Under the pieces are notes generated by a model. That model made no database searches, had not been told where the DNA came from, and saw only the letters and a list, made by a program, of their open reading frames with translations. A stretch of 64,000 nucleotides of DNA from Vanrija pseudolonga. Its lineage: Eukaryota > Basidiomycota > Tremellomycetes > Trichosporonales > Trichosporonaceae. A program made the position numbers and the translations under genes. The stretch spans positions 1,674,001-1,738,000 of the forward strand of contig NC_085853.1 in the NCBI RefSeq assembly GCF_020906515.1, in the 5' to 3' direction. This document shows positions 32,414 to 43,136 of the stretch, in pieces. Each line of letters begins with the position of its first letter. Positions within the stretch are counted from its first letter, which is position 1.

Positions 32414-34981
32414 CTACCACTCGTCGTCGAGCTCGTCGAGGTCGTCAGGGTCGGCGTCTTGAACTGGCTCGTGGTTGCTGAACCTAATCCCATGGCCGAG
32501 CTCTGCATCGTAGTCGCCGCACTGGTGCTGCTCTCCCCACTCGCCACCCGCCTCGTATCCTTGGCTGTCAAGGTACCCCTCGTCCTCGTCCAATTCATCG
32601 AGGTCGTTCTCAATGTCGACATTGACGTTGAGGTTGTGGCCGCTGTAAATGCCCCCGCGTATGCTCACCCCCTGATAAGATGCAGACGCCGGTGCACCCA
32701 TTGGCGTTCCAGCGGGCGTTCCAGCCTCCTCCAGTAGGCGCTCAGGAAGCCGCATCATTGGACTCGGAGTTGCAGAGGTGTCCATGGCTTGGAGCCGAGG
32801 GTGAAACAATGGCGCCCACTGCGGCTGGCTTGCCACGGCGCCACCAACGCCCTGAGATTCTGGGGGCGAGTCCTCAAAGCTGTCTTGCGGACTCGCCTCC
32901 TCGTAGTCAAATGGATCCACCTCGTCCAGGTCCGCGCCCTCAGGGAGCGCCCCCAAGTTGGGGTTGAAGCCGGGGGACCATGTTGCTTCGTCATCCAGGT
33001 TGTTGACGACATCTTCGTCGTACTGGGTCCGCGGCGCCATCCGGTCCCGCAGGGAGAACCCCGCAAGCCTTGCCTGGAAGTGCTCCCAAAGCGGACCGCT
33101 CTCAGCCGCGGAGAGCGTTCCTTCGCGGGGGAGCGAGTTCATGAGGCCGCTGTCAAAGTCGATGCTGTCGCGTACACCGACGTGGCTCAAGCCCAGACTG
33201 TTGCTACGATGACGAATAAAGTTGCTCACAGCGTGGTGGTCGTGCTGGTGGTAGTCGACGTGATACTCGCAACTGCCGGCTTGCAGGTGAGGCGGCGGGG
33301 TGACGACGTGGTCGTCAGAGCTGTCCCAATCCGCCAGGTCGTCGACAATGTCCTCGTTGTCTTCTGGTAGCTCAACGATGCTGGTCCTTGGTGCGACTGG
33401 GTGATGGAGGCTGGGACGGAGGGGAGGAGGAAGGATAACGTCGTAGCACTCTGGCGCAAGGTGGTTATCGTCGTGGTCCGCAAGGTACTCGGCGTCAGGC
33501 TCGGGGTCGAGCTGGGGCACAGAGTCGGCAGCTACCTCGACCAACTAACGGTGTCAGTCCGCCATCCAACAGGGCAGAAACTCACCTCAACCTTGCGAGC
33601 TGACATCCTGGCCACCCCGCTGCGCCGCGCACGGGCCCAGCGGGCTGCGCCGAGTGCGGCCACTCCCTCGGACAGCGAGCGGCGAATCTTGAGGTCGTCG
33701 CTCGTCTTGCTGTCTTCAAGTGCAAGGCGCTCGAGGTATGACGCCATTCGTGTTGCTGGTTCGTCGTCGTCTAGTGATTCTAGTTGTTCGCGCTCGCGAG
33801 GGTCATTCGGTGCAGCGTGGGCGTCGGTCCGAACACGCTTCGACCTCGACTTATAGGTGGCCATTCGCGCCATGTCGAGAACGCGACGTTCAAGTTGAAC
33901 GGCCTGTACTGACTGAGTCGAGGTGATTAGGGTCCCACACTGGCCAAGAAGTGGCGTCTGGTGGGCGGCCGAAAGAGAGAGGAAACGAGCGATAGCCGTA
34001 AAGGCAGCGGGTGGCAGACTAAGGGGCTCTTGATACTGCTATCAGGACGAGATCTTGATCCAATTGACTCACGATCTGAAAGGCTGGGTCGAAAATGAAG
34101 GCAAACCGACTGTAAAGTGTCAACAAGATGCGAACGTTGCAACCTACCGGATCATCTGCATGCGCAACACTTGCTGCATGCCTCCTCCTACTTGGTAGAC
34201 CAGTTCTGTACATAGGTCATGAACGCCGGGCGCAGACCCTAAGGCGCAACCATTAGCCTAGGCTGAATGACGTGCTCACCTGATAAGACCGCGTTTTCGC
34301 TCGTTGCGGGCGGGCTAAAGTGACGTTGTCGGAATGTGGAGCGGGGCGACGGCCGCCGCTCAGGCCCGTCCGGGTCCTCCTCGTCCGATGCATCTGAACG
34401 CAGGCGCCGTTTGCCAGTCTTTGAAGGGTATGCCCAGGAGAGCTCAATTCCAAGCCTCCTGAGGTGCGCAGTTGGCTCCCCGTGGGGAATCATGTGGCGG
34501 CTGAACGGCGAACGCGTCGGATTGGATGCCCATGGCAGGAGAGTGACTTGCGTCCTTTTGTCGGTCGAGGGCTCCAGGAGGTTGACCCCCAGGATCTCCT
34601 TGTTCTTGTGCACGTGAGTCAAGGGCCAATCACCGGGGTATGTGCCACACGTACGCTTTGCAGCCATTCACGGACCTTGTCCTCAAGCATGCGCTGGATT
34701 TCCTCGGCATCGGTATGCCGGCCCACGCCAAAGAGGGCTGTGGTGTCGACGTGCCAATTCACGACGACCTTGCCTCCAATAGGAACCACGATCTTGAAGA
34801 GGTCTTCAACGGCCTTTCCCTTGGCATTGCGGGGCGCGAGGTCGTCAGGGATTGTCACTTGCGGCGTCACTGTCAGTTTGAGGTGAGGGAGGGAGACGGC
34901 ATCTGGAATCTGCCGAGCTGGAATGCTTATGGTGGCTTGAGGAAGGGTAACCTTGTGGCCCGAGGTTAGCCTTGATGCCAT
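32414..34981 (-). CDS. Six-exon protein of unknown function
   Basis: Exons 34981-34655, 34604-34280, 34238-34148, 34109-34073, 34038-33586 and 33544-32414 join with matching phases to 787 residues. Introns are 50, 41, 38, 34 and 41 nt, each GT..AG. Without splicing the region looks like two or three separate small genes. The first ~170 residues look globular, with a beta-rich section (KVTLPQATISIPA, DLFKIVVPIGGKVVVNWHVDTT). A short charged linker (SDEEDPDGPERRPSPRS) follows, then a helical block (LVYQVGGGMQQVLRMQMIRRFAFIFDP), then a basic stretch (YKSRSKRVRTD) typical of nuclear proteins. The last ~375 residues are acidic and Asp/His/Glu/Pro-rich, ending DDLDELDDEW. I recognise no family. Layout suggests a nuclear protein with an ordered N-terminal domain and an acidic tail. 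Confidence 0.85.
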
Positions 34982-35710
34982 GTTGAGGTTGTTTTAGTAG
35001 TGGTCAGGCCAGTAGAGAGGCATTGACGAGGAAGGTAGGGAAGGCGGGCACGGGCTTTGGTTAGGCGTTTGCGTGTGTGAGTGTTTGTGGGTGAAGGAGA
35101 GGGTAGTAGATGGCGTGAAAGTTGTGTTAATGGGGGAGATGTGTGTGTCTTGGTAGTGCTTGTGATGCAGAGATGCTATCTATACAGTAAGAGTTGATAT
35201 GGAAGTGGTGCGAGTTGAGAGTTGGGAAGAAGGGATGATGATGAGATGAGAGGGATTGGGAAGAGAAACGAATTTTGAGGTGGAGGGGGTAATTGGGATT
35301 AGGACGAGGGAGAAGGTCGGTAAACGAATTAGGTTACAAGGTTATGACGACACACCAAGGCACGTTTAAAACGAGCCAGAGGCCGCGGCACAGCAGCAGC
35401 CAGCAGCAGCGTGATTTCTGCTCGACCAAATCATCATCCGCTCTGCTCGTTTGACCACTTGCAGGCGTCGCGCTCCCGTGCCCACCCACCCGGTCCTCGC
35501 CTCTCGGGATCATTGATCGTCGTCCTCTCCACGCTTCTTCGTCTTCTCAACACTGGCTGCCAAGCAAACACTTGCGCGACTTGTTTACAACCATACACTC
35601 CCACACAACACCGACCCCCTTGCCTCAAACACTGCGCCTCGCCCTTCGCAGCACCCACGTTCCTCTCCACAAAACCATAGCGCTGGCCCGCTTTAAAGGC
35701 TCACATCACC
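34982..35710. other. Divergent promoter region of orphan gene and MAM3-like gene
   Basis: About 730 bases. The half next to the orphan gene is G/A-rich; the half next to the MAM3-like gene is C/T-rich, a strand switch typical of divergent leaders. No gene seen. Confidence 0.6.
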
Positions 35711-37929
35711 ATGGCGCCAGTAAACCTCAACAGGAGGACAGCGTCTTCCCTCCCGACGCTCCTCTCCCTCTCAAAGCTCATTCACGTCGTCCCCAACCTC
35801 GTTTCCGAGCATGTCAAGCGCGATCAGTTTGTCATTGCAACCTCTGGCCATGGCGGCAAAGAGCGAGTGGAGCCTGGCTCTCCCGATTTTTACATGAAGC
35901 TCGCGATTAGCATGACCCTGGTCGTGGTCGGTGGTGTCTTTGCTGGGTGAGTCACTTGCGTTATCTACGGTGAGGTGCCCGAGCTCATCACACCCCCTCA
36001 GCTTGACGCTGGCCTTGATGGGTTCCGACGACCTTAATCTCAAGGTTCTTGCTGCATCCTCAAGCGACCCTTCCACTCGTCGCTCAGCAACCAAGGTGCT
36101 TCGCCTCCTCAAGCGTGGACGGCACTGGGTGCTTGTTGTGCTCCTCCTCAGCAACGTGGTATGTATTTGCTTGGCACGACTTAGCGCTCGCTGACACCCC
36201 TGTGTGTAGCTCATCAACGAATCACTCCCAATCATGCTTGACCCGCTTCTTGGCGGTGGCCCCGAGGCGGTCATCGTATCCACCATCATGATTGTTATCT
36301 TTGGCGAAGTCATCCCTCAGGCTGTAAGTGGCGCAACGTGCACGGACCATGGCAACGGGGCTGACTCTTGCAGATCTGTGTGCGATACGGCCTCGAGATC
36401 GGCGGCGCGTGCTCTGGATTCGTGTGGGCCATGATGATTGTGTTTGCGCCAATCGCGTGGCCCATTGCCAAGCTCTTGGACTATGTCCTTGGCACAGACG
36501 AGGGACACACGTGAGTTGTACTTGTTTGACCCCAAGCTCACACCATTAGCTACAAGAAGGCTGAGCTCAAGAGCTTCCTCCAGTTCCACCGCGAGGGCGA
36601 GGAGCCGCTGAGAGACGATGAGGTGGGTTGATTACACAGAGCTGTCAGCTAAACCGACAGATTGTCATTCTTAACGGCGTCTTGTCGCTCAATGACCGCC
36701 GTGTCGACCAAATAATGACTCCCATTCAGGACTGCTTGACGCTGTCGGCCGATGAAATCCTCGACAGCGAGACGATCCAGAACATCCTCATCTCTGGTTT
36801 CTCGCGAATCCCCGTACACGAGCCTCACCAGCCCGACAACTTCATTGGCATGCTCCTTGTCAAGAGGGTACGTGGGCCTAGTGCGAGTCGTACTGACAAC
36901 CCCAGCTCATTACCTACAACCCCGAGGAGGAGTGGCCCGTCTCCAAGTTCCCTCTCAACGCTCTTCCCGAGGCCAAGCCCGACCTCAACTGCTTCCAGGC
37001 TCTCGACTACTTCCAGACCGGTCGTGCCCACCTCTTGCTCATCAGCGACACCCCTGGCCAGCGTGGCGGTGCTCTCGGTGTTATCAGTCGTGAGTGGTGC
37101 GTCTCGGGGTCTAGCTAACCACCTGCAGTCGAGGACTTGATCGAGGAGTAGGTCACAGATATTAGAATTGAACTAACCTGCTTCAGAATCATTGGCGAGG
37201 AAATTGTGAGTTTGAGACTAATAGTGCGCCGCTGACGTCAGATCGACGAGACCGACAGGTATCAGGACAACCACTCGAAGAGAAAGGCGCAACGCAAGGC
37301 CACTGGCGCTATCATGCGTGGGTTGACGAGCCGACGATTAGGAGACCCACTGACACAACCAGGCGGTATCATCGAGCGCCAGCGTGTTATCAACGCCTTC
37401 AGCCGTCGTCCCTCTGTGAGTTTTCGAGGCCTGTGCGACAGGGCCTAACAATGAACAGGGCACTTCGCGCAACCACTCTCCGCACCCCAGCGCCGGCACC
37501 GCCCAGCCACGTGAAGGCATTCTGGTTCAAATCCACGATGAGCCAAACGACATGTCGCGCTCAAACTCTGTGAACGTCGCGTCACCTGAAATCAGCACCG
37601 CTGCTATTATTTCTTCGCCACTAGCCAACACTGCGGGTTCCATCTCCATCATCGCCACTTCGCCCAACGGGATGGTCGAGGCTCCGATCGCAGCGATTGA
37701 AGCAGCTGTGGAGAATGCCGACATTGTGGAGACGGAGGCTGGCGACCCTAAGGACGGGGGTGAGCCCATTGCCCAGGCCTCGCAGTCGGAAAACATCACG
37801 CCCGAGGAGCTCAAGGGGGGCCAAGAGCCTGCCAAGCCCTCAGAGCCGGAATCGTCGTCGAACGGAGGTCCCAAAAAGACGAACGGTGGGTCTTCGAAGC
37901 GTGGACGCAGGGGACGGAAGGGAAAGTAG
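35711..37929 (+). CDS. MAM3: CNNM/Mam3-like membrane protein with CBS pair
   Basis: About ten exons; exon 1 is 35711-35946, exon 2 starts at 36002, and later introns are as short as 36 nt. The N-terminal half is a DUF21 (CNNM) transmembrane domain: [58 protein letters not shown] and [17 protein letters not shown]. It continues with [27 protein letters not shown] Bateman (two-CBS) module follows: [31 protein letters not shown], then [18 protein letters not shown] and LGVISLEDLIEEIIGEEI. The tail is Ser/Pro-rich and ends in [10 protein letters not shown]. Yeast Mam3 sits in the vacuolar membrane and affects Mg and Mn homeostasis; CNNM proteins bind ATP-Mg through CBS. The stop is only about 77 bases from the next gene's start. 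Confidence 0.92.
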
Positions 37930-38006
37930 ACTATAGTCGTCTTCCTCCTACCCAACCTTACAACCCCTTCCTTCATCCTATCTATCCATTCGTCTCCCCA
38001 TTTAGC

Positions 38007-38807
38007 ATGCATCGTGTGGCCTGGGCTCACTCTGTCTGTAGGGAAGCCGAACTCGGACGTCGGGGCCTTCGTAGACTTTCAGCGGCCGTTTTCGCAGGCC
38101 GAGTTTGTCGAGACGGCACAGGCGTTTGTTGCCAAGTACGACGGGCTGGAGCGCGTCCTCGGTCCAGAGCGTACCAACGCGGGGTGGGAGTGGCGCAGCA
38201 AGTTCTCACTGGTGCGTAGGCCTCATCGACGACGCGGCTGACCGCAGTGGCGCGGTACGCAGGGATACTTGTATAGGCGGTCACGGCGAGTGCTCCCTTC
38301 GCCCGCTGGTGCAGAGACGCCGGAAGCTGAGATGGAGGAGGAGGAGGAGGAGGACGATGCGGCCGCGGCTGTCGTCGCGGCGCACGCGCCGACCGTCGAG
38401 GTGGAACTCGACGTCGCCTTCTCGGAGAGCTACGGCGTGCCGCTCCTGTGCATCCGGGCGTGGGACGAACGTGAGTGCGAGCTGTGCTGGCCGAGCTGAC
38501 GATTTTAGACGGCGTGCCTCTCCCCCTGGAGACGCTCGTGTCGGTCGTCATGCGCGCGCATCTGCCTGTCGACGAGCAGAGGCGGCGGGACGCGCTCATG
38601 CTCCCCGGCGCACCGTTCCCCCTCCTCCAGCAGACGGAGCACCCCGTCACCGGCGACATGGTGTGGAGCGTGCACCCTTGCGAGGTGTCCAACGCCGTGC
38701 ACCAGATCCTCGTGGCTGAAGGCGAGGAAAGCGCACTCCGCTCCAGACTGAGCTGGCTCGAGGCCTGGTTCATGCTCAGCGACAGCATTGTCGACCTCAC
38801 ATCTTAG
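38007..38807 (+). CDS. ATG10: Autophagy E2-like conjugating enzyme Atg10
   Basis: Best model: exons 38007-38013, 38042-38211, 38248-38470 and 38509-38807, giving 232 residues with phases that agree. The first intron would be only 28 nt (donor GTGTGG, CTCAC, acceptor TAG); no other in-frame ATG precedes the conserved N-terminus, so a non-AUG start is the alternative. Family signs: RPFSQAEFVETAQAFV near the start, WEWRSKFSLWRGTQGYLYRR, an acidic insert made by a GAG/GAC-rich DNA run (EEEEEEDD), and the active-site block QQTEHPVTGDMVWSVHPCEV, where Cys of HPC is the catalytic residue. Atg10 transfers Atg12 to Atg5 in the autophagy conjugation pathway. It follows the MAM3-like gene closely and is convergent with the phosphate transporter. 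Confidence 0.85.
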
Positions 38808-38886
38808 ATTTCACTCTTGGGTTTAATTGCATCGCATGTAGGGTGGTAACTATAGTCAAGACTATGAGTTGTGCGAGAGAGAAAGT

Positions 38887-41800
38887 TTACATGCCAAGCG
38901 AACGCATGATGGCATAGCCAATCGTGACAATGACAAAGGTCGCGAGGATGGACGCGGGGACACCATTCTTGAGGAAGTCGCTCGCGTTGATGAAGCGGTG
39001 GCCCAGCTTGTTCTCCTGCGTGATGGCGGTCATGTTGGGGAAGCCCGAGACGGGCAGACCCATACCGGCCGAGCAGATGAGGGCAGTGGCCATGATGAGC
39101 AGACGTGGGTGGGGGTCGGCAAGCGACTCTCCAATGCGCGAGGCAACCGGCACAAGCAGGACAGCAGCAATGGTGTGAGAAATGCTGCAGGGTCAGTAAT
39201 GCGCAAGGCGCGTCAACTCACAAGGTGGCGATAACAAGTGCGATGGACGAGAAGACAATCAGGATCTTGTAGAGACCCATGCCGTCGACGAGGCGCTCCA
39301 GGACGTGGTCGAGAGACTCGAGGAGACCCGACGACAGGACGGCCTTGCCGAGGGCGATGCCACCCATGGCAAGGAAGACGATGGGCCACTGGAAGTCGTG
39401 GAAGTCCTCCTTGCGCAGGATACCCGTGCCGAAGAAGGCAACCAGGGGGATAATAGCAATGATACCCATGTCGCCCACCGAGCTCTCAATGTTCTTCTCA
39501 ATGCACCAGAGGGCAATGGTAAGGAGAGTGATGAACAGCACAAAGTAGTGCTTCTTCTTGAGGCTGTCGGTGTTCTTGCGCATCTTGGGAATGCGAAGGT
39601 CGCTCTCCCATCTGTAGTTGATGTGCAGGAAAGCCCAGATGACAATGATCGAGGTGAGAGACACGGGGATGGAGATGGCGAACCATTGCAACCAGGTGAG
39701 CTCGGGCACCATGGAGCCAAGGGCGATCAAGTTTTGAGGCGACGAGATGGGCGACGCCTGGCCACCAATGTTGGACGCAAGGGCAATGGCAATGATGAGG
39801 CACCTGGAGAAGACAGACTTGGGCGGCAGCTCGTCGAGAATGGGGCGGACGAGAGCGTAGCAGAGGGTCGGCGCGGCAACGTTGGAGATCCACATTGAGG
39901 CAAAGGTGGCGACAAGCATGAGAACGAGCAGCACAACACTGGGGTTGCTGCCAGCAGCGTTCATGATGCGCGAGGCCGACATGTGGTCGAGACGCGTCCT
40001 GGAGAGAGCAGCAGCGATCGTGAAGCCTCCAATGAGGAGCATGATGGTGGGCGAGAACATTTGCGAGAAGATGTACTTGGTCGCGTCGCTGGCAGGCAGG
40101 CGAGTATCTTCACCGTCAGTCGAGCGGAGGACGCGGAGGACGACGACAAGGAAGGGCACCATGAGCGACGTGACGAACAGGGGGATGGCCTCGGACGCCC
40201 AGAGAATGGTGCAGAATACGAGAAGCGCAAGACAGTTGCTCTCCTCGACGCGGTCGAATGGCTGGGCCCACATGATGCCAAAGAGCGCTCCAAGAGCGAT
40301 GAGGAAGATGATGCCGCGGGTCGAGATGAACTTGGGGAACACGATGCGGCCGCAGGGTGTCCTGATTCCAGGCTTTGGCTGCTCGAAGGCTGGGAGCTCT
40401 TCTTCTGGCTCGACCGAGCGGAAGATGCCCTGACCACGGCGGTCGCCGACCATCTGGGACCAGACAGTCTCGCGGTCGACGACGATGCGCTCACGAAGCT
40501 GGGCACGGAGCTGCTCCTTGGCAAGGTCCTCATCACCAGCGACAACGACACGGCGGTAGAGGAAGAGAACCTTTGCAAGCAAAGTGTCGAGCTCTGCCTT
40601 GGCCTCGTTGGTCCAGGGGTACGTTGTGAGCACCTTGTCAGTGATGTAGGGCTTCTTGAGCTTCGAGTTGGTATTCTTGTCGTACTTTTTCAAGATCTTC
40701 TCGAAAGCGGTGAGGTTGAGGTCGACGTACTGCTTGAGGGCGTACAGGTCGAGCCAGAGATGCGATACTCGCTTCTTGAAGCCAATGCGCAGGACGGTGG
40801 CGTAGTCGCTGCTGCCGGTCCAGTTGAAGTAGGCAGCGTCGTGGGGCCCACCAGCCTCCTCGTCATCGCCAATCTCGAGCTGGAGCCAGGCGGGGTAGGT
40901 TGAGGGGTCTATTGGCATGAGACCGAGCTTGTGCTGGCGCTTGCCCCAGCCGCTGGTGGACACTGACGAAAAGGACGTGCGGCGGTCGTGGGGATCATCG
41001 GCCGACGAGAGATCTGATAAAGCGCGGCGGTGGAAGGGTGCGCGGGACCGGGCAGGCGACAAGGGGGCCTCGTCCTCGGTGACATTCGGGGTGGCGATAG
41101 AACGCGAGCGCTGGCGCGAGTTCTGGGTGCGCACGGGCGCAGGTAGTGTCGACTCGAAGATGTCGGCGGCGTGCGCATCACCCTGCTGTACGCTCGTGCG
41201 GCGGCCAACGAGTCTGGGTAAGCGGCCGAGGAGAGATGCGCGTTTGCGAGCAGTGCGGGCGGGGGTGGTGTGGGCGGAACGAGGAAGGAGGTGGTCGCCT
41301 TCGTCCAGGTCGTCGGCATCCTCATCCTCCTCGTGGATAACGTCCTCTTCACTGGCACCGTGAAGCTCGCGCAGCTCGATCGAGTGGACCTCTTCCTCAA
41401 TCAACTGGTCCAGAGTGCGGAGCTCGTTGAACTTTTGAGTGTAGAAGGCGTCGACTTTTGCGCGCTCGCGGTCGAGGGCGGCGCGGAATTGCTCTGGCGT
41501 GGCCCATTTTGCCGACTCTGCACGGTGGACCGGTAACAGGGATCCCTGCTCGGCGTGCTGCTGGGTCGCGAGGTAGGTCGGGTCGAGGGGGACTGAGGGG
41601 AAGAGCTTTTTCAAAGCGTCATAGCTAGAGGGTGGGTGAGCTTGAGGATGGAGGGGCTGTGATTCAGACAACATACTCGACGTAGTGATTCCACCATTCA
41701 ACGTTCGAGTTGAGCTCGAGAAGAGTTCTGGTCCAGTTAGCTTCGCCATTGTCGTACCAGGTTGCGTGCGGTGGCGATGGCGGCGGTGACTGCTGTGGTG

Positions 41801-42111
41801 GGGTAGACCACGGGGGCAGTGGGTCAACCCCACGCGAGGCGAGGTCATGCAGCTCGATCTGGACAAGAGTCATGTCGGCGATCCGTGATTTTGCGTGTCT
41901 TGCTCATACGTGCGTCCACAAGGGGCAGTGGGGAGCAGTACGATTCGGCGACATGACACGATGCAAAAGGACACGCCGACGAGCGCCGGTGCAAGGATTG
42001 TCCGCCAAGGCGGGGCGTCGGACAGGCTGTCGCCCCGCTGTGCGGGCCGGGACCGAGAGCCAAGACAAAATGGAAATGCAGCAGGCAGCAGTCTACTCAC
42101 CCAAACTTCAT
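38887..42111 (-). CDS. PHO91: SPX-domain low-affinity phosphate transporter (DASS family)
   Basis: Exons 42111-42101 (11 nt, MKF plus 2 bases), 41898-41677, 41624-39222 and 39184-38887 join in frame to 977 residues. The spliced N-terminus reads MKFGHAKSRIADM..., and the second intron join gives WWNHYVDYDALKKLFP, so both joins rebuild a proper SPX domain, the sensor of inositol pyrophosphates. A Ser/Arg-rich disordered insert follows. From about residue 470 a membrane domain of some 10-12 helices of the divalent-anion:Na+ symporter type begins (GIIFLIALGALFGIMW, TIMLLIGGFTIAAAL, ISNVAAPTLCYALVRP, SGMGLPVSGFPNMTAI). Gene order of domains matches yeast Pho87/Pho90/Pho91. Plasma-membrane or vacuolar location cannot be told from sequence; the symbol is the closest single choice. 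A TATA-like box lies 250 bases upstream. Confidence 0.92.
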
Positions 42112-43136
42112 CTTGTCTCCCGAGTATGCAGGTCGGGCGTTGTGCCAGGACCAGGAAGGGTGACGAGGGGGAGTATCAGTGCCGAGTGGAAGGAGCTCGA
42201 GTGATTCGGGGTCGGTGGTGGTGGTGTCGAGGCGGACCTGGTAGTGACCTCCCAACGCACGTTGTAGGCTGCGGCCGAGACCGAAACTGGAAACGAGCGA
42301 AGAAGGTGAGGGGTGATGTGATGGGTGCGAGATGATGCTGGTCGCGTGCACGCCTGAGTGTATATATAAAGAGTCAGAGGCGAGAGTAGGGCACGGCGCG
42401 AGGGCGGTAGGCGTCGGTCGTCGCGGCGAGTATCGGCACGTCGGCGGTCAGTGATTGTAGTGGGTGGGTGGGTTGGACAAGAGGAGAGGAGAGTTTGAAA
42501 GGAATAATGACGAAGGGCATCAGAGCCGTGGATCGGGAACGGCAAAGGGGTCAGGCTGCTGCCGCCGCCGCCGCGCGCCGCACTACCTGTGCTGCATACC
42601 TGGGCTGGCTGGCTCTTGCCGCCGCCGCTCCTGACCCAGCAGCAGCAAGATTTGGAACGTGCCGAACGACACTGGCAAACTACGAGCCTCACACCTCGGG
42701 CCAAGGCAAAGAGCCAAGCATGGCCCAGGCAAGGCCGGCACAACATGCAAGGGCAGGCAACACACCCGGACTGCGTCCATCACATCACCCACCTGTGCTC
42801 ATTCGTGGCGTGCTATTGCCCTTGCAGGATATACAGTTTTTCCACTGTTGCAGTGCTCTCGCCCGCTGATTGCGGCGCATCACGGCGCGCGCATCCCTCC
42901 TGTCGCTCTGCTCCCTTGATGCCCCCCTCCTCTGACCCACCCCGCGTTGCGCGCACGACCCGAATCTCGAATACGGTTGGACTAGCTCTTGACACATGTC
43001 TTGCATTCCGACCTATCGCGCTGTATCATTGCGTACAAAATGGATCACACGACCACAAAATCCTCAAACCTGCTTCGGCTCCAGGCCCTGACAGCGGCGG
43101 CGGCGTAGTCGGCGAGGCATGCATCCTTGCACGACC
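42112..43136. other. Intergenic upstream of phosphate transporter
   Basis: About 1 kb between two minus-strand genes. It contains a TATA-like element (listed separately). The part 42530-42900 is GC-rich with a few short repeats of CAGC type. No gene-like frame is present. Confidence 0.6.
42361..42370 (-). promoter_or_regulatory. TATA-like box
   Basis: TATATATAAA on the plus strand (TTTATATATA on minus), in a GC-rich surrounding, 250 bases upstream of the phosphate transporter start. Position and rarity of such a sequence here suggest a core promoter element of that gene. The motif is nearly symmetrical, so it does not fix direction by itself. Confidence 0.5.

Noticed and set aside
33532-33873. 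Separate small gene starting at Met near 33873
   Set aside because: The sequence upstream is open and joins in phase to exons of the 34981 gene, so this Met is internal.
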